Below, in pieces: positions 1-12,538 of a stretch of DNA of 13,084 nt (positions within the stretch are counted from its first letter, which is position 1; each line of letters opens with the position of its first letter). The notes under the pieces were generated by a model. It was given only the letters and a program-made list of their open reading frames with translations. It made no database searches and had not been told where the DNA came from. The stretch comes from OFTM291 sp041741375. GTDB taxonomy: Bacteria > Gemmatimonadota > Gemmatimonadetes > Gemmatimonadales > GWC2-71-9. The stretch spans positions 1 through 13,084 of the forward strand of contig JBGSKF010000188.1 in assembly GCA_041741375.1 (NCBI GenBank). Direction: 5' to 3'. The position numbers were made by a program, and so were the translations under genes.

Positions 1-2639
<2,639 letters not shown>

Positions 2640-2754
2640 TCACACTTTGTGTTTCCCGGGCGCCGCATTGCGATACGCAGCCCCCGGGCCTTGGTGTTGA
2701 TTCCTCACACCGGACGCGAACCGGAGTTCACGTCCATTTCCATCCGGATCCCTC

Positions 2755-2768
2755 AATTGTCAAAGAGC
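2755..2768 (-). promoter_or_regulatory. boxA antitermination element in the spacer
   Basis: On the transcribed strand the sequence is GCTCTTTGACAATT, close to the bacterial rrn boxA consensus (TGCTCTTTAACAA). boxA in RNA is bound by NusB-NusE and prevents Rho-dependent termination of untranslated rRNA transcripts. The same core recurs in the 16S leader, which strongly supports it. Confidence 0.8.
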
Positions 2769-2769
2769 C

Positions 2770-2798
2770 GTGAACGGGAATGGGAGACGAAAGCGCGG
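2770..2798 (-). repeat. 3' strand of the 16S precursor processing stem
   Basis: The spacer RNA here (CCCATTCCCGTTCAC at 2770-2784, and CCGCGCTTTCGT at 2787-2798) is complementary to leader RNA at 4492-4522 (GTGAACGGAATGGG and ACGGAAGTGCGG). The pairing has one bulged base and two G-U pairs. These sequences flank mature 16S on both sides, as expected for the long helix cut by RNase III in pre-16S. Confidence 0.7.
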
Positions 2799-2853
2799 GC
2801 GACACCAGAGGACTTTCGCGCCCCGGGCAAGCCCGGCGGCTACTCGTCACTCC

Positions 2854-4380
<1,527 letters not shown>

Positions 4381-4408
4381 AAAGTTCAATGACTAAGCTC
4401 ATCAACGA

Positions 4409-4427
4409 ACGATGGTTTTTCCATCGT
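4409..4427 (-). repeat. Leader hairpin about 30 nt before 16S
   Basis: A perfect 7-bp inverted repeat, ACGATGG/CCATCGT, with a 5-base loop (A5 in the RNA). It sits in the leader just outside the mature 16S end. It resembles a terminator stem in shape, but on the transcribed strand no T-run follows it, and it lies inside the rrn transcript. A processing or folding role is more likely. Confidence 0.55.
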
Positions 4428-4491
4428 CCGAATCACAATCAGAGTTCAAACCCTTTCCGCCCGGGCTCTGCCCCGAACGGATCATGCGGGT

Positions 4492-4522
4492 CCGCACTTC
4501 CGTTGATTCCCATTCCGTTCAC
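4492..4522 (-). repeat. 5' strand of the 16S precursor processing stem
   Basis: Leader RNA GTGAACGGAATGGG (4509-4522) followed by ACGGAAGTGCGG (4492-4503). It pairs with the spacer at 2770-2798 across the 16S gene. The pairing is long, starts directly beside boxA in both leader and spacer, and keeps the same spacing on both sides. This supports a real RNase III-type helix rather than chance. Confidence 0.7.
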
Positions 4523-4534
4523 TTGTCAAAGAGC
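4521..4534 (-). promoter_or_regulatory. boxA antitermination element in the leader
   Basis: The transcribed strand reads GCTCTTTGACAAGT, sharing GCTCTTTGACAA with the spacer boxA. It lies about 45 nt after the predicted transcription start, the usual place for loading the rRNA antitermination complex (NusB-NusE). Confidence 0.82.
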
Positions 4535-4581
4535 GTTGACTCAATCTGTACACTCTCGGCCGTGTTCCGCGAGAGCCCACA

Positions 4582-4610
4582 ATCTTAACACCAGTTCCGC
4601 GCCCCGTCAA
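4582..4610 (-). promoter_or_regulatory. rrn promoter, sigma70 type
   Basis: On the minus strand a -35 box TTGACG (4605-4610), a 17-bp spacer, and a -10 box TAAGAT (4582-4587), close to TTGACA-N17-TATAAT. Transcription would start near 4575, with a G-rich stretch (TGTGGGC) just after the -10, as in promoters under growth-rate or stringent control. No clear A/T-rich UP element lies upstream. A GGGAGGGG tract directly precedes the -35. I see only this one good promoter before 16S. Confidence 0.8.
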
Positions 4611-4710
4611 CCCCTCCCAAAACCACACCCTGACTTCACTTGCGCGCCCGCCTCGGAACCCCTCGCGGCGGGAGGGCAATCCTAATGAACAGGATCGCTC
4701 GATGCAAGGG

Positions 4711-4747
4711 GGAGCGGGAGTCGGGAGTCGGGAGCAGGGTGTCGGGG
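4711..4747 (+). repeat. G-rich heptamer array, left arm of an inverted pair
   Basis: Degenerate tandem units GGGAGTC, GGGAGTC, GGGAGCA, GGGTGTC, then GGGG. The reverse complement of 5162-5199 matches it in the same register: 32 of 37 bases, with one single-base gap. The distinctive GGGTGT unit lies at the same place in both. Runs of GGG every seven bases could form a G-quadruplex. Confidence 0.7.
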
Positions 4748-4826
4748 ATGGGGAAGTGGGGATTCCAGCTCCCCATTCCAAAAGCTGGCACAGCCGAATC
4801 CAAAGAGGATCCTCGGGGTCGCGTGG

Positions 4827-4856
4827 GTTCCCCGGGGCGCCTTCGCCCAGGGGAAC
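4827..4856. repeat. Strong hairpin without a T-run
   Basis: Inverted repeat GTTCCCC/GGGGAAC enclosing a second pair GGGCG/CGCCC around a 4-base loop, giving 12 bp with a single G-A mismatch. It could slow or stop transcripts arriving from the membrane-complex operon. Neither strand has the T-run of an intrinsic terminator. Confidence 0.6.
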
Positions 4857-4993
4857 GCCAACCGCCTGGTCACGGCGCTGGGTGATTCGAGTTCACCAGA
4901 CCTGTCCATCCACTTCAGGGTTGGGCTCTTCCGGCTTCGGCATGGGTTTATATCCCTCCGGAGCCCTCTCCCCCCCTGTAGCCAATCACAAGA

Positions 4994-5083
4994 GGCACAA
5001 AAGGCACAGAAACCTCTCTCGCCCCGGGTGGGCCCCATGCGCACCGAGGTGTGCCTCTCGGGCTTTCTGTGCTTTGTGTGGCC
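4994..5083. repeat. Imperfect inverted repeat with GGCACA-type arms
   Basis: Left arm 4994-5014 and the reverse complement of the right arm 5061-5083 share nearly every base (20 of 21 left-arm bases, four single-base gaps). The core is GCACAGAAA on the left and TTTCTGTGC on the right. The central 46 bp are GC-rich. It looks like a dispersed intergenic repeat (REP- or MITE-like), but copies elsewhere in the genome cannot be seen from here. Confidence 0.6.
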
Positions 5084-5144
5084 ATCCCCCTCGCACGCCG
5101 CGGCCGTGGCGATCGACGTGTCTACCCTGCTCCACCTGGGGCAC

Positions 5145-5164
5145 GGGCGACGCATGCGTCGCCC
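5145..5164. repeat. Perfect 20-bp palindrome
   Basis: Ten bases GGGCGACGCA are followed directly by their exact reverse complement. It lies about 80 bp after the stop of the last membrane-complex gene and overlaps the inner edge of the right heptamer array by 3 bp. It could be a protein-binding site, or the stem of a 3'-end hairpin for the operon transcript. No T-run follows. Confidence 0.65.
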
Positions 5165-5199
5165 CTACACCCTACTCCCTATTCCCAACTCCCGGCTCC
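5162..5199 (-). repeat. G-rich heptamer array, right arm of an inverted pair
   Basis: On the minus strand: GGAGCC, GGGAGTT, GGGAATA, GGGAGTA, GGGTGTA, GGGG. It is the inverted partner of 4711-4747, so the two arms face each other across 414 bp. C-rich sequence continues on the plus strand to about 5223. Confidence 0.7.
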
Positions 5200-5242
5200 T
5201 CCCCCGCCTTCCCTACCCCCCACCGCGGCGGTCACACCCGGC

Positions 5243-6013
5243 TCACCCGCGGGATTCGATTCGGCCCACCAGACGCAACAGACCATCGAGAATCGTCAGG
5301 GGATGCGGAGGGCACCCGGGAATCCACAGGTCCACCGGCAGATCCGCCGGGACCCCGTCCCCCACCTCCGGACTCCCCCGAAAGGGCCCGCCACTGATCG
5401 CACACGCTCCTGCCACAATGACCAGCCGCGGCTCGGCCACCGCCTCATAGGTCCGCTGGAGCGCCGAACGCATGTTCCGGCTCACCGCCCCGGTCAGGAG
5501 GATCCCATCCGCGTGACGGGGACTCGCCACGAACTGCACCCCGAACCGGGCCATGTCGAACACCACGTTGCCGAGAGCATTCAGCTCGGCCTCGCACCCC
5601 CCGCAGCTCCCGGCCACGACCGACCGCAGCCGCAGAGACCGGCCAAAGAGCCTGCGCATGCGCGCGTCGAGGGCGATGACGCCGGGGATCTCGCCGTCCG
5701 GGGAGAGGAGCCCCTCGCGAGTCCGCGACGCCATGGCGTGGTCGGTGGTGAACGTCACCGCCTGGTGCGGGCATGCCGCCGCTTCCTCCGGCGAGAACAG
5801 GCAGGCCCCGAGGTCCATCCTCGTTCCGCCCCGGTCGTCCTGCACCAGGAGATCGGTCGGCGCCTCGGTCCGGCAGGTCCGGCAGCCCTCCGGACACCGG
5901 GCGGCGTCGAATCCGGGACGGCCCCGGAATCGCTCGGGAAAGCCGGTGTCCCCGTCCGGAAAGGAGGAGGTTCGGGTCCCCTGCCGAACCCGGGTGAGCA
6001 GAAACTTGAGCAT
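5243..6013 (-). CDS. hyfI: HyfI/NuoB-like small subunit with N-terminal ferredoxin-like domain (Ehr-type complex)
   Basis: A 256-residue soluble electron-transfer subunit. Residues about 125-250 form the NuoB/20-kDa domain, with all four cluster ligands visible: C137 and C140 (SCGGCE), C204 (GACAISGG) and C234 (IPGCPPHP). The spaced CxxC is the hydrogenase form rather than the adjacent CC of complex I. Residues 1-100 match the ferredoxin-like N-terminus (MLKFLLTRVRQG, then two Fe-S motifs) that plays the part of a separate HyfH. Here the first motif keeps C40, C44 and C47, but the fourth position is A51. The second keeps C71 and C81, but has S74 and E77 at the middle positions. The ATG overlaps the stop of the large-subunit gene (TGATG) with no good ribosome-binding site, suggesting coupled translation. 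It is the last gene of the operon. HyfI is a homology label; the Ehr equivalent would be EhrS. Confidence 0.9.
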   Translation of the reverse strand: MLKFLLTRVRQGTRTSSFPDGDTGFPERFRGRPGFDAARCPEGCRTCRTEAPTDLLVQDDRGGTRMDLGACLFSPEEAAACPHQAVTFTTDHAMASRTREGLLSPDGEIPGVIALDARMRRLFGRSLRLRSVVAGSCGGCEAELNALGNVVFDMARFGVQFVASPRHADGILLTGAVSRNMRSALQRTYEAVAEPRLVIVAGACAISGGPFRGSPEVGDGVPADLPVDLWIPGCPPHPLTILDGLLRLVGRIESRG

Positions 6014-7542
6014 CAGAGATCATGCCCCGCGTAGGAGAGGTTGAAGCTCTTGTTGCAGAGGGGAAAATCGGACATCTGGGTGCCCGGCATGCAGGCCGCC
6101 ACCCCGCTCCAATTGTGGAACGAGGGATCCACGACCTTGTACCGCCGGATCCGGCCCACCGAGTCGGTGATAACCACATGCGCAATCTCGCCGCGCCATC
6201 CTTCACTCATCGCGACCACCATCTCCCCGGGGCGCAGCTCACCACAGTCCACCCGGATCGCTCCCCTCGGCAGGGCCGCGATCTGTTCGACCACGAAGTC
6301 CAGGGAACGCCTCACCTCCACCCAGCGGACCAGGGCCCGGGCGTGCACGTCCCCCGCCCACGCCCCCGCCACCGGAATGTGAGCAAATCGAAACAGGCCG
6401 TACGGGTGATCGTGCCGCACGTCCCGGCGCACCTCGGACGCCCGCGCCGGCGGACCCACGATGCCCAGCTCGAGGCAGGCTTCCCGGCGGAGAACGCCCA
6501 CGCCCTCCAATCGGGCCTGAACCGACGCACTTTCGAGCATGAGGCCGGCCACCGGCTCCAATTCGCTGCGGAGGCGATGGAGCCGATCGATCATCTCGGC
6601 CGCCATCCCGGGCGGAAGATCCAGGAGCGTCCCCCCGAGGCGGATGAGCCCACGGCCGTAACGGTTGCCGCTCAGGCTCATCAGGAGGTTGAGGCACTCG
6701 CCTCGCATCCGCCCGAAATAGGCCGCGGCGGGCTGATAGGCCACGTCGCCGGCGATGGCGCCCAGGTCACCGATGTGATTGGCCAGCCGTTCCAGCTCCA
6801 GCGCGATGCCGCGGATGGCCTGTGCCCGCGGGGTCTTGTGCGACCGGGCCAAGGCCTCGAGGGCACTGCAGTGGGTCCCCCCGTGGCCGATCACGGTGTC
6901 TCCCGCGATCGATTCGGCAACCAGGACCGAGCGCGGCCGATCCAGGTGTTCCAACAACGCCTCGACCCCGCGGTGCTGGTACCCCAGCATGATCTCCAGG
7001 TGCAGGATCTCCTCTCCATGCGCCTGGAACCGGAAATGGCCCGGCTCGATGATCCCGGCGTGGACCGGGCCCACCGCGACCTCGTGGACCTCCTCGCTCT
7101 CCATCTGGAAGAAGGGGTATCGCTCCCGGTCGACCTCGTCCCCCGCGTGCATCCCCCTCCCGCCGCCCCCCCCCGGAGCATGGTCCGGCGGATGGCGGCG
7201 CACCGGTTTCAGGGACGGATGTCCCTCGGGACGCACCCCACACTGTTCCGCAATCTCCCTCTCGAAATAGTGAACCTGGGGACAATCCGGCGTGAGGGCC
7301 GGATAGCTCTCCGCCACGATCGTGCTGGTGGCCCCGAGCTCCCCCCGGGCGTCCTCGGCGAGCACGGCGAGGAGGCGGGTCTGGTCCTGGCTCTCGGGGA
7401 GACCGAAGTAGGCCACCATCCGCCAGCCCGCCCGGACGGCGTCCACCACGGTGGAGCGGAAGGACTCCAGGGTTTCCCTCGGGACGCTGGCGAAGGGGAT
7501 GGCCCGCCGGTTCCGCAGCCCGAGTTCGTCGAACCGGGTCAT
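6013..7542 (-). CDS. hyfG: HyfG/NuoCD-like large subunit lacking Ni-Fe ligands (Ehr-type)
   Basis: A 509-residue protein fusing a NuoC-like domain (1-115, ending FEREIAEQ and GHPSLKPVRR) to a NuoD/hydrogenase-large-subunit domain (about 140-509). A glycine-rich linker joins them. The family motif HRGVE (190-194) is present. Where [NiFe] hydrogenases have RxCGxC, this protein reads ESIAGDTVIGHG (210-221), with A213 and T216 in place of the cysteines. At the C-terminus, instead of DPCxxC it reads DFPLCNKSFNLSYAG, with one unpaired cysteine (C496). It therefore should not bind Ni-Fe or make hydrogen. This is characteristic of energy-converting hydrogenase-related complexes. The start was chosen at 7542, not the upstream in-frame ATG at 7692, because it overlaps the previous stop (ATGA), has GGGAGG about 9-10 nt upstream, and begins where homology begins. 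A 9-base C-run lies at 7166-7174 in the linker. Confidence 0.92.
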   Translation of the reverse strand: MTRFDELGLRNRRAIPFASVPRETLESFRSTVVDAVRAGWRMVAYFGLPESQDQTRLLAVLAEDARGELGATSTIVAESYPALTPDCPQVHYFEREIAEQCGVRPEGHPSLKPVRRHPPDHAPGGGGGRGMHAGDEVDRERYPFFQMESEEVHEVAVGPVHAGIIEPGHFRFQAHGEEILHLEIMLGYQHRGVEALLEHLDRPRSVLVAESIAGDTVIGHGGTHCSALEALARSHKTPRAQAIRGIALELERLANHIGDLGAIAGDVAYQPAAAYFGRMRGECLNLLMSLSGNRYGRGLIRLGGTLLDLPPGMAAEMIDRLHRLRSELEPVAGLMLESASVQARLEGVGVLRREACLELGIVGPPARASEVRRDVRHDHPYGLFRFAHIPVAGAWAGDVHARALVRWVEVRRSLDFVVEQIAALPRGAIRVDCGELRPGEMVVAMSEGWRGEIAHVVITDSVGRIRRYKVVDPSFHNWSGVAACMPGTQMSDFPLCNKSFNLSYAGHDL

Positions 7543-9008
7543 GGCGCGGTCCCTCCCAGTGCCTGGGCCGCCTGGTCCAGGAGCGCGTGCAGGGGTGCGG
7601 GAATGTGCACACCGAGCAGCAACACCAGCGCCGCGAGCACGAGCGGGCCGGCCAGAAGGGGCCAGGTTTCCCGGAACGGTTTCCCGTCCCATCCCGTCGC
7701 TCCTCCCGTACCCGTGCTCTCCTCCGCGTGGTTCGCCTCACCGTAGACCACATTCAGGATCATCCGGGCCATTCCGATGAAGATGACCGCCAACAGCACC
7801 ACCATCACGATCGCAAGCCAGACAAGGTCCCGGTGAATGGCCGCCCCGAGAATCGTGAGTTCGCTCACGAACAACCCGAAGGGCGGAGACCCGGTGACGG
7901 CGAAGAGACCCGTGAGGAGCAGGGCCCCCGACCAGGGCGCGCGTCGCAACACCCCGGTCACCTTGTCCGCCTCCGAGGTCCCGTAGAACAGGACCAGATT
8001 GCTGACCACCAGGAACAGGAGTCCCTTGGTCAGCCCGTTGTTGAGGAGGTGCAGCACGGTGCCATAGCTCCCCGCGCCTCCGATGCCCAGACCGAGCACC
8101 AGGAGACCCATGTGTTCCACGCTGGAATAGGCCAGCAGGCGCTTCATGTCGGTCTGGCCGATGATGAAGCCGGCACTGACCACGAGGGATGCGAGGCCGA
8201 AGGCGAGCAACGCCGGACGCATGAAGGCGGCCTGGCCGGCGGCGGCCATAACGGTGGTTCCCCGCGCGAGACCGAGAAAGGCACAACTCGTGAGGGCACC
8301 CGCCATGAGGGCTCCGACCAGGCCGGGCGCTTCCCCGTAGGTGTCGGGCTTCCAGGAGTGCAGGGGCGCGAGTCCCATCTTCGTGCCATACCCGACGAGG
8401 AAAAAGACGAACGCCGCCCGCAGGAGCCCGGGCTGGAGCGTCTCGGCGTGACGCACCAGATCCTCCAGCACGAGCGGCTGGCCCGTGGTCTGCGCGGCGG
8501 CCATGAAGAAGGTTCCGAAGAGCGCCAGGCCGATTCCGACCGAGGAGAGGATGAGGTACTTCCAGACGGCCTCGAGGGAGCGACGGTTGCGACGGTGGAA
8601 GACCAGGGGAGCGAGCGAGAGGGTCGTCGCCTCCATTCCGACCCAGAGCAGCGCCAGGTGATGGGACAGCGCCACCAGCGTCGCGGCGGCCAGGAAGGCG
8701 AGAAGACAGGCGACGAACAGCCCTCTCCCCGGCCCGCGAGAGGGGTCATGGCGCAGAAAACCGAAGGTGTACACCGCCACGGCCAGAAAGAGCAGGCTCA
8801 CCACGGTCAGCACCAGCAGGCCCAGGGCGTCGACCCGAAGCCACCCGCTCATCACGCCGGGGACGGAACGGGTCCAGAGTGTCGCCACTCCGGCGCTGTG
8901 CCCGATCGCCGTGGCCAGGAGAAGGGTCATCCGGACGCCGTGGGCGCGGCTTCCGTAGGCGAGGAGGCTGGTCATCACCGGCAGCAGGATCAGTCCGAAG
9001 AGCAGCAT
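7539..9008 (-). CDS. hyfF: HyfF/NuoN-like antiporter membrane subunit
   Basis: A 489-residue polytopic membrane protein of the Mrp-antiporter/NuoN family (proton_antipo_M domain, about 115-400), one of the ion-translocating modules of the complex. Expected channel residues are visible: E126 in the WVGME motif, K150, K210 and H217 (GTKMGLAPLHSWKPD), K289 and H299 (DMKRLLAYSSVEHMG), K328 in the LTKGLLFL helix, and E383 in PPFGLFVSE. The GLAPLHSWKPDTYGEAP stretch is characteristic. Its ATG overlaps the preceding hyfE-like stop (TGATG), and its own stop overlaps the next ATG (ATGA). A weak GGAG lies about 11 nt before the start. It sits between the NuoK-like subunit and the large subunit, as HyfF does in hydrogenase-4. 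Confidence 0.93.
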   Translation of the reverse strand: MLLFGLILLPVMTSLLAYGSRAHGVRMTLLLATAIGHSAGVATLWTRSVPGVMSGWLRVDALGLLVLTVVSLLFLAVAVYTFGFLRHDPSRGPGRGLFVACLLAFLAAATLVALSHHLALLWVGMEATTLSLAPLVFHRRNRRSLEAVWKYLILSSVGIGLALFGTFFMAAAQTTGQPLVLEDLVRHAETLQPGLLRAAFVFFLVGYGTKMGLAPLHSWKPDTYGEAPGLVGALMAGALTSCAFLGLARGTTVMAAAGQAAFMRPALLAFGLASLVVSAGFIIGQTDMKRLLAYSSVEHMGLLVLGLGIGGAGSYGTVLHLLNNGLTKGLLFLVVSNLVLFYGTSEADKVTGVLRRAPWSGALLLTGLFAVTGSPPFGLFVSELTILGAAIHRDLVWLAIVMVVLLAVIFIGMARMILNVVYGEANHAEESTGTGGATGWDGKPFRETWPLLAGPLVLAALVLLLGVHIPAPLHALLDQAAQALGGTAP

Positions 9009-9646
9009 CAGTCGTGCAGCTCCGTCAGGCGGGCGGAATCGAGCGAGTCGAACTCCCGGTTGATGTGGAACAGCACGATCCCCATGACAAACACGCCGAC
9101 GAAGATGTCCAGCAGGACTCCGACCTCGACAAGGAAGGGAACACGCTCCATCTGGCTCAAGCCGAAGACGTAGATGCCGTTCTCGAAAATGAGATACCCC
9201 GTCACCTGGGTGACGGCCTTGCTCCGGGTCGTCAGAACCAGAAGGCCGATCATCGCGGTGGACAGGGCGACCGGCACCAGCAGCGTGCTCTCCATCTCGG
9301 GCAGGGGCAGCCGGGGCGCGACGCTGAAGGCCAGCGCCACGATGGCCGCCCCCAGCAGGATGGAGGCGGTGTACCCGATGAGCGGTTCGATCTCGCGGCG
9401 GATGGCGGCTTCACGGATGGCGCGCAGCAGGAACATCGGCAGGAGGATCGTCTTGACCACCAGGGTCCCCACCGCGAGCCCCAGCACATGCGGGGAGAGC
9501 CCCGGATCCAGCGCCAACGGAAGGGCCGCCAGGAGGGCACCCTGGATGGCGACGGCCCGAATGGCGGCGCTCAGCCGGGTGGTTCCGAGGATCCAGAAGT
9601 TCGTGAGAACGACCAGGAGCATCAGGAGTTCATGGAAGGAATGCAT
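9008..9646 (-). CDS. hyfE: HyfE/NuoK-like membrane subunit
   Basis: A 212-residue membrane protein with about six to seven hydrophobic helices, nearly the length of E. coli HyfE (216). The C-terminal half is NuoK-like: RSKAVTQVTGYLIFENGIYV (141-160) and PFLVEVGVLLDIFVG (170-184) carry the buried acidic residues E155, E174 and D180. These would correspond to the charged residues of the proton path through NuoK. The N-terminal half (FWILGTTRL, then LGLAVGTLVVKTILLP) is the HyfE-specific extension. It starts 10 bp after the hyfC-like stop, the only true gap in the operon, without a recognisable Shine-Dalgarno sequence. It ends in a TGATG overlap with the hyfF-like gene. Confidence 0.9.
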   Translation of the reverse strand: MHSFHELLMLLVVLTNFWILGTTRLSAAIRAVAIQGALLAALPLALDPGLSPHVLGLAVGTLVVKTILLPMFLLRAIREAAIRREIEPLIGYTASILLGAAIVALAFSVAPRLPLPEMESTLLVPVALSTAMIGLLVLTTRSKAVTQVTGYLIFENGIYVFGLSQMERVPFLVEVGVLLDIFVGVFVMGIVLFHINREFDSLDSARLTELHD

Positions 9647-9656
9647 TGGAAGGGTC

Positions 9657-10564
<908 letters not shown>

Positions 10565-10568
<4 letters not shown>

Positions 10569-12538
10569 TGCGTCGTCGTCACCGACCAGAGGTAGAGGAG
10601 CAAGGCCACCAGGGAGAGAATCAGGTAGATCAGGTACCAGCGAAGGCGGCCGGTCTGCAGAAATCGGAGGCGCGCGGCCGCCTGGCTGACCCGTTCCCAG
10701 ACCGGCAGCCCCACGGTGTCCAGCACCGGGTCCGCGACCTGGACGTGGAACGAACCGGCGTGGGAGACCACCCGGGATCCGGTCATCGGCCCAAAGGCGG
10801 CCATCAGGCCGGCCGCGTAGCTCGACGCCCCGTATTGCATGCGGCTGGTTACACGCGGATAGGCACATGCCCAGGTGTCGCCCACGCGAGCGGCTTTTCG
10901 AGAGCCCCTCCTCCACCGAATCCATCCAATCAGCGCCAGGACAAGGACCAGCCCGAGGGCGGCCCCGGCCACCGCGGTACTCCCCTCCGCCACCCGATCA
11001 ATTCCCCCGACCGACCGGGTGACGGTCCCGCCGAGAACCGCGCCGGCGGCACCCGCCGCCACCGGAACCACCACGAAGGGCAGCACACCCACTCCGATGC
11101 ACGCGGTCGCGAGAGCCCATTGCGGCCAGATCAACCCGGCGTCCACCCCGCGGGCCATGCCGGGCGCCCCCGATCGCGGCATCCCGTGGAACACCGTGCC
11201 GTAGAGCTTGGTGAAGCACGCCAGCGCGAGAGCTCCGGTGAGGGCCAGGCCCACCACGGCGAGACTGGCGATCCGGACGGCGCCCGGGAGGGTGCCGGTT
11301 TCGAGCAGCCCCCGGAAGATCATCCACTCGCTCACGAAGCCGTTGAGCGGCGGCAGCCCGACAATGGCCAGGGAACCGACGAGAAAGGCCGAGGCGGTGA
11401 GCGGCATGGCGCGCGCGAAACCACCCAGACGATCGATCTGCCGGGTGCCGGCGGCCAGCACCACGGCCCCGGCACCCAGGAAGAGAAGGCTCTTGAACAA
11501 CGCATGGTTGAGGGTGTGGACCAGCGCCCCGGCGACGCCCAGCAGAGCCAGGGCGGGCTGATGATAGGCCACGCCGAGGGCGCCGACCCCCAGGCCCAGC
11601 AGGATGATTCCGATGTTCTCCACACTGTGATATGCCAGGAGTCGCTTGATGTCGTGCTGGGCCAGGGCCCAGAGCACACCGAGGACGGCGGACCCGAGTC
11701 CCAGCGCCAGAAGGGTCCATCCCCACCAGGCGGGGGGGGGCACGGGGTGAAGAAGCATCAGCACCCGGAGCAGGCCGTAGATGCCGCTCTTGATCATGAC
11801 CCCCGACAGAAAGGCCGAGACATGGGAGGGGGCAGCCGCATGGGCGCCGGGCAGCCAGAAGTGCACCGGAACGATTCCCGCCTTGATCCCGAATCCCCCC
11901 AGGGCGAGGAGCAGGATCAGCGTCATGGGAAAGAGCGGACCGTCCGAGGCGCCCGCCAGGTGGTCGAAGGGCGCGGTCCATCCCCCCCCCCCGGCCTCCC
12001 CGCCGGTCCAGGCGGCGAACATCGCCACCAGGGCGAGGGTGCTCGTATGGGTGAGAACCAGGTAGATGAAGCCCGCGCGCCGCACCGGCGCCTGGTCATG
12101 ATCCACCATGATGAGCAGGTAGGCGGAAATCGCCATGACCTCCCAGGAGGCCAGAAACGTCCCCACGGTCCGTGCGGCGAACACGCCGGCCACCGAGACC
12201 AGCAGGATGGTGAACACCAGATGTATTCGGCCGGCCCCTCGGTGGGGGTGCGCCTTCGCCAGGTAGGGCACACCGTAGATCCCCGTGGCCATCCCGACCA
12301 CGAGCAGGAGCACGAGAAACCAGGCGGAGAGGAGATCCATTCCGAAGGCGCCACCGGCCACGGAAAGGGAGGAGTCCATTGTTCCCAACAGGCCGAGAGC
12401 GGGCCATGCGGCCAGGACTCCCCCCCCCACGAGGCCCGTGGCGAAAACTCCACCGGCCAGTCGCCCGTGGCCCTCCAGCAGGAAGGCACTCAACCCGGCG
12501 AGGAGAATGAGCGCGAGGCCCGCGCCGAAGAAGCTCAT
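10565..12538 (-). CDS. hyfB: HyfB-type antiporter membrane subunit (second of two)
   Basis: A 657-residue membrane protein of the NuoL/HyfB antiporter-like family; E. coli HyfB is 672. Channel residues in order: E133 (SWEVMAIS), K219 and H226 (GFGIKAGIVPVHFWLPGAH), K250, K298 (HDIKRLLAYHSVENIG), H341 and K349 (HTLNHALFKSLLFLG) and E404 (PPLNGFVSEW). After the last channel helices comes a HyfB-type tail with DTWACAY (554-560) and RMQYGASSY (566-574), then a final membrane helix (about 634-651). The start at 12538 was preferred to the long in-frame upstream extension, because that part is antiporter sequence in another frame. It overlaps the previous stop (ATGA). Runs of nine or more identical bases occur at 11732-11740, 11982-11992 and 12420-12428. 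The Ehr equivalent would be an EhrA subunit. Confidence 0.93.

Larger units (their letters stand above)
4381..4575 (-). other. rrn transcribed leader
   Basis: Untranslated leader of about 195 nt between the predicted start of transcription and 16S. In order of transcription it carries a small hairpin at its start (CTCTCG/CGAGAG arms, 4553-4575), boxA (4521-4534), the 5' strand of the 16S processing stem (4492-4522), and a hairpin close to 16S (4409-4427). This layout is standard for bacterial rrn leaders. Confidence 0.75.
4611..5242. other. Repeat-rich intergenic region, no supported gene
   Basis: About 630 bp between the end of the membrane-complex operon and the rrn promoter. Reading frames here are short, low in complexity and without plausible starts, so I call no gene. 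The DNA is instead full of inverted sequence. Two G-rich heptamer arrays oppose each other (4711-4747 and 5162-5199). Between or beside them are a strong hairpin at 4827-4856, a weaker 9-bp pair with a bulge (4923-4966), an inverted pair at 4994-5083, and a perfect palindrome at 5145-5164. A further CCCGCC/GGCGGG pair lies at 4648-4672. None of these stems is followed by a T-run on the minus strand, so no standard intrinsic terminator separates the two operons. Confidence 0.7.

Noticed and set aside
4409..4427. Hairpin read as a rho-independent terminator
   Set aside because: The T-run is the loop, on the plus strand only. On the transcribed strand the loop is A5 and no T-run follows. It lies within the rrn leader.
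4944..4956. TTTATAT stretch as a second promoter
   Set aside because: No -35 element at a suitable distance on either strand. The match is short and isolated.
4640..5242. Small protein genes in the intergenic region, for example long open frames around 4702-5397
   Set aside because: The frames run through G-rich repeats and hairpins and into the antisense of the small-subunit gene. There is no ribosome-binding site or recognisable domain.
7543..7692. Upstream in-frame start for the large subunit, adding 50 residues
   Set aside because: The extra residues are low-complexity and overlap the end of the antiporter gene. The start at 7542 has a ribosome-binding site and an ATGA overlap.
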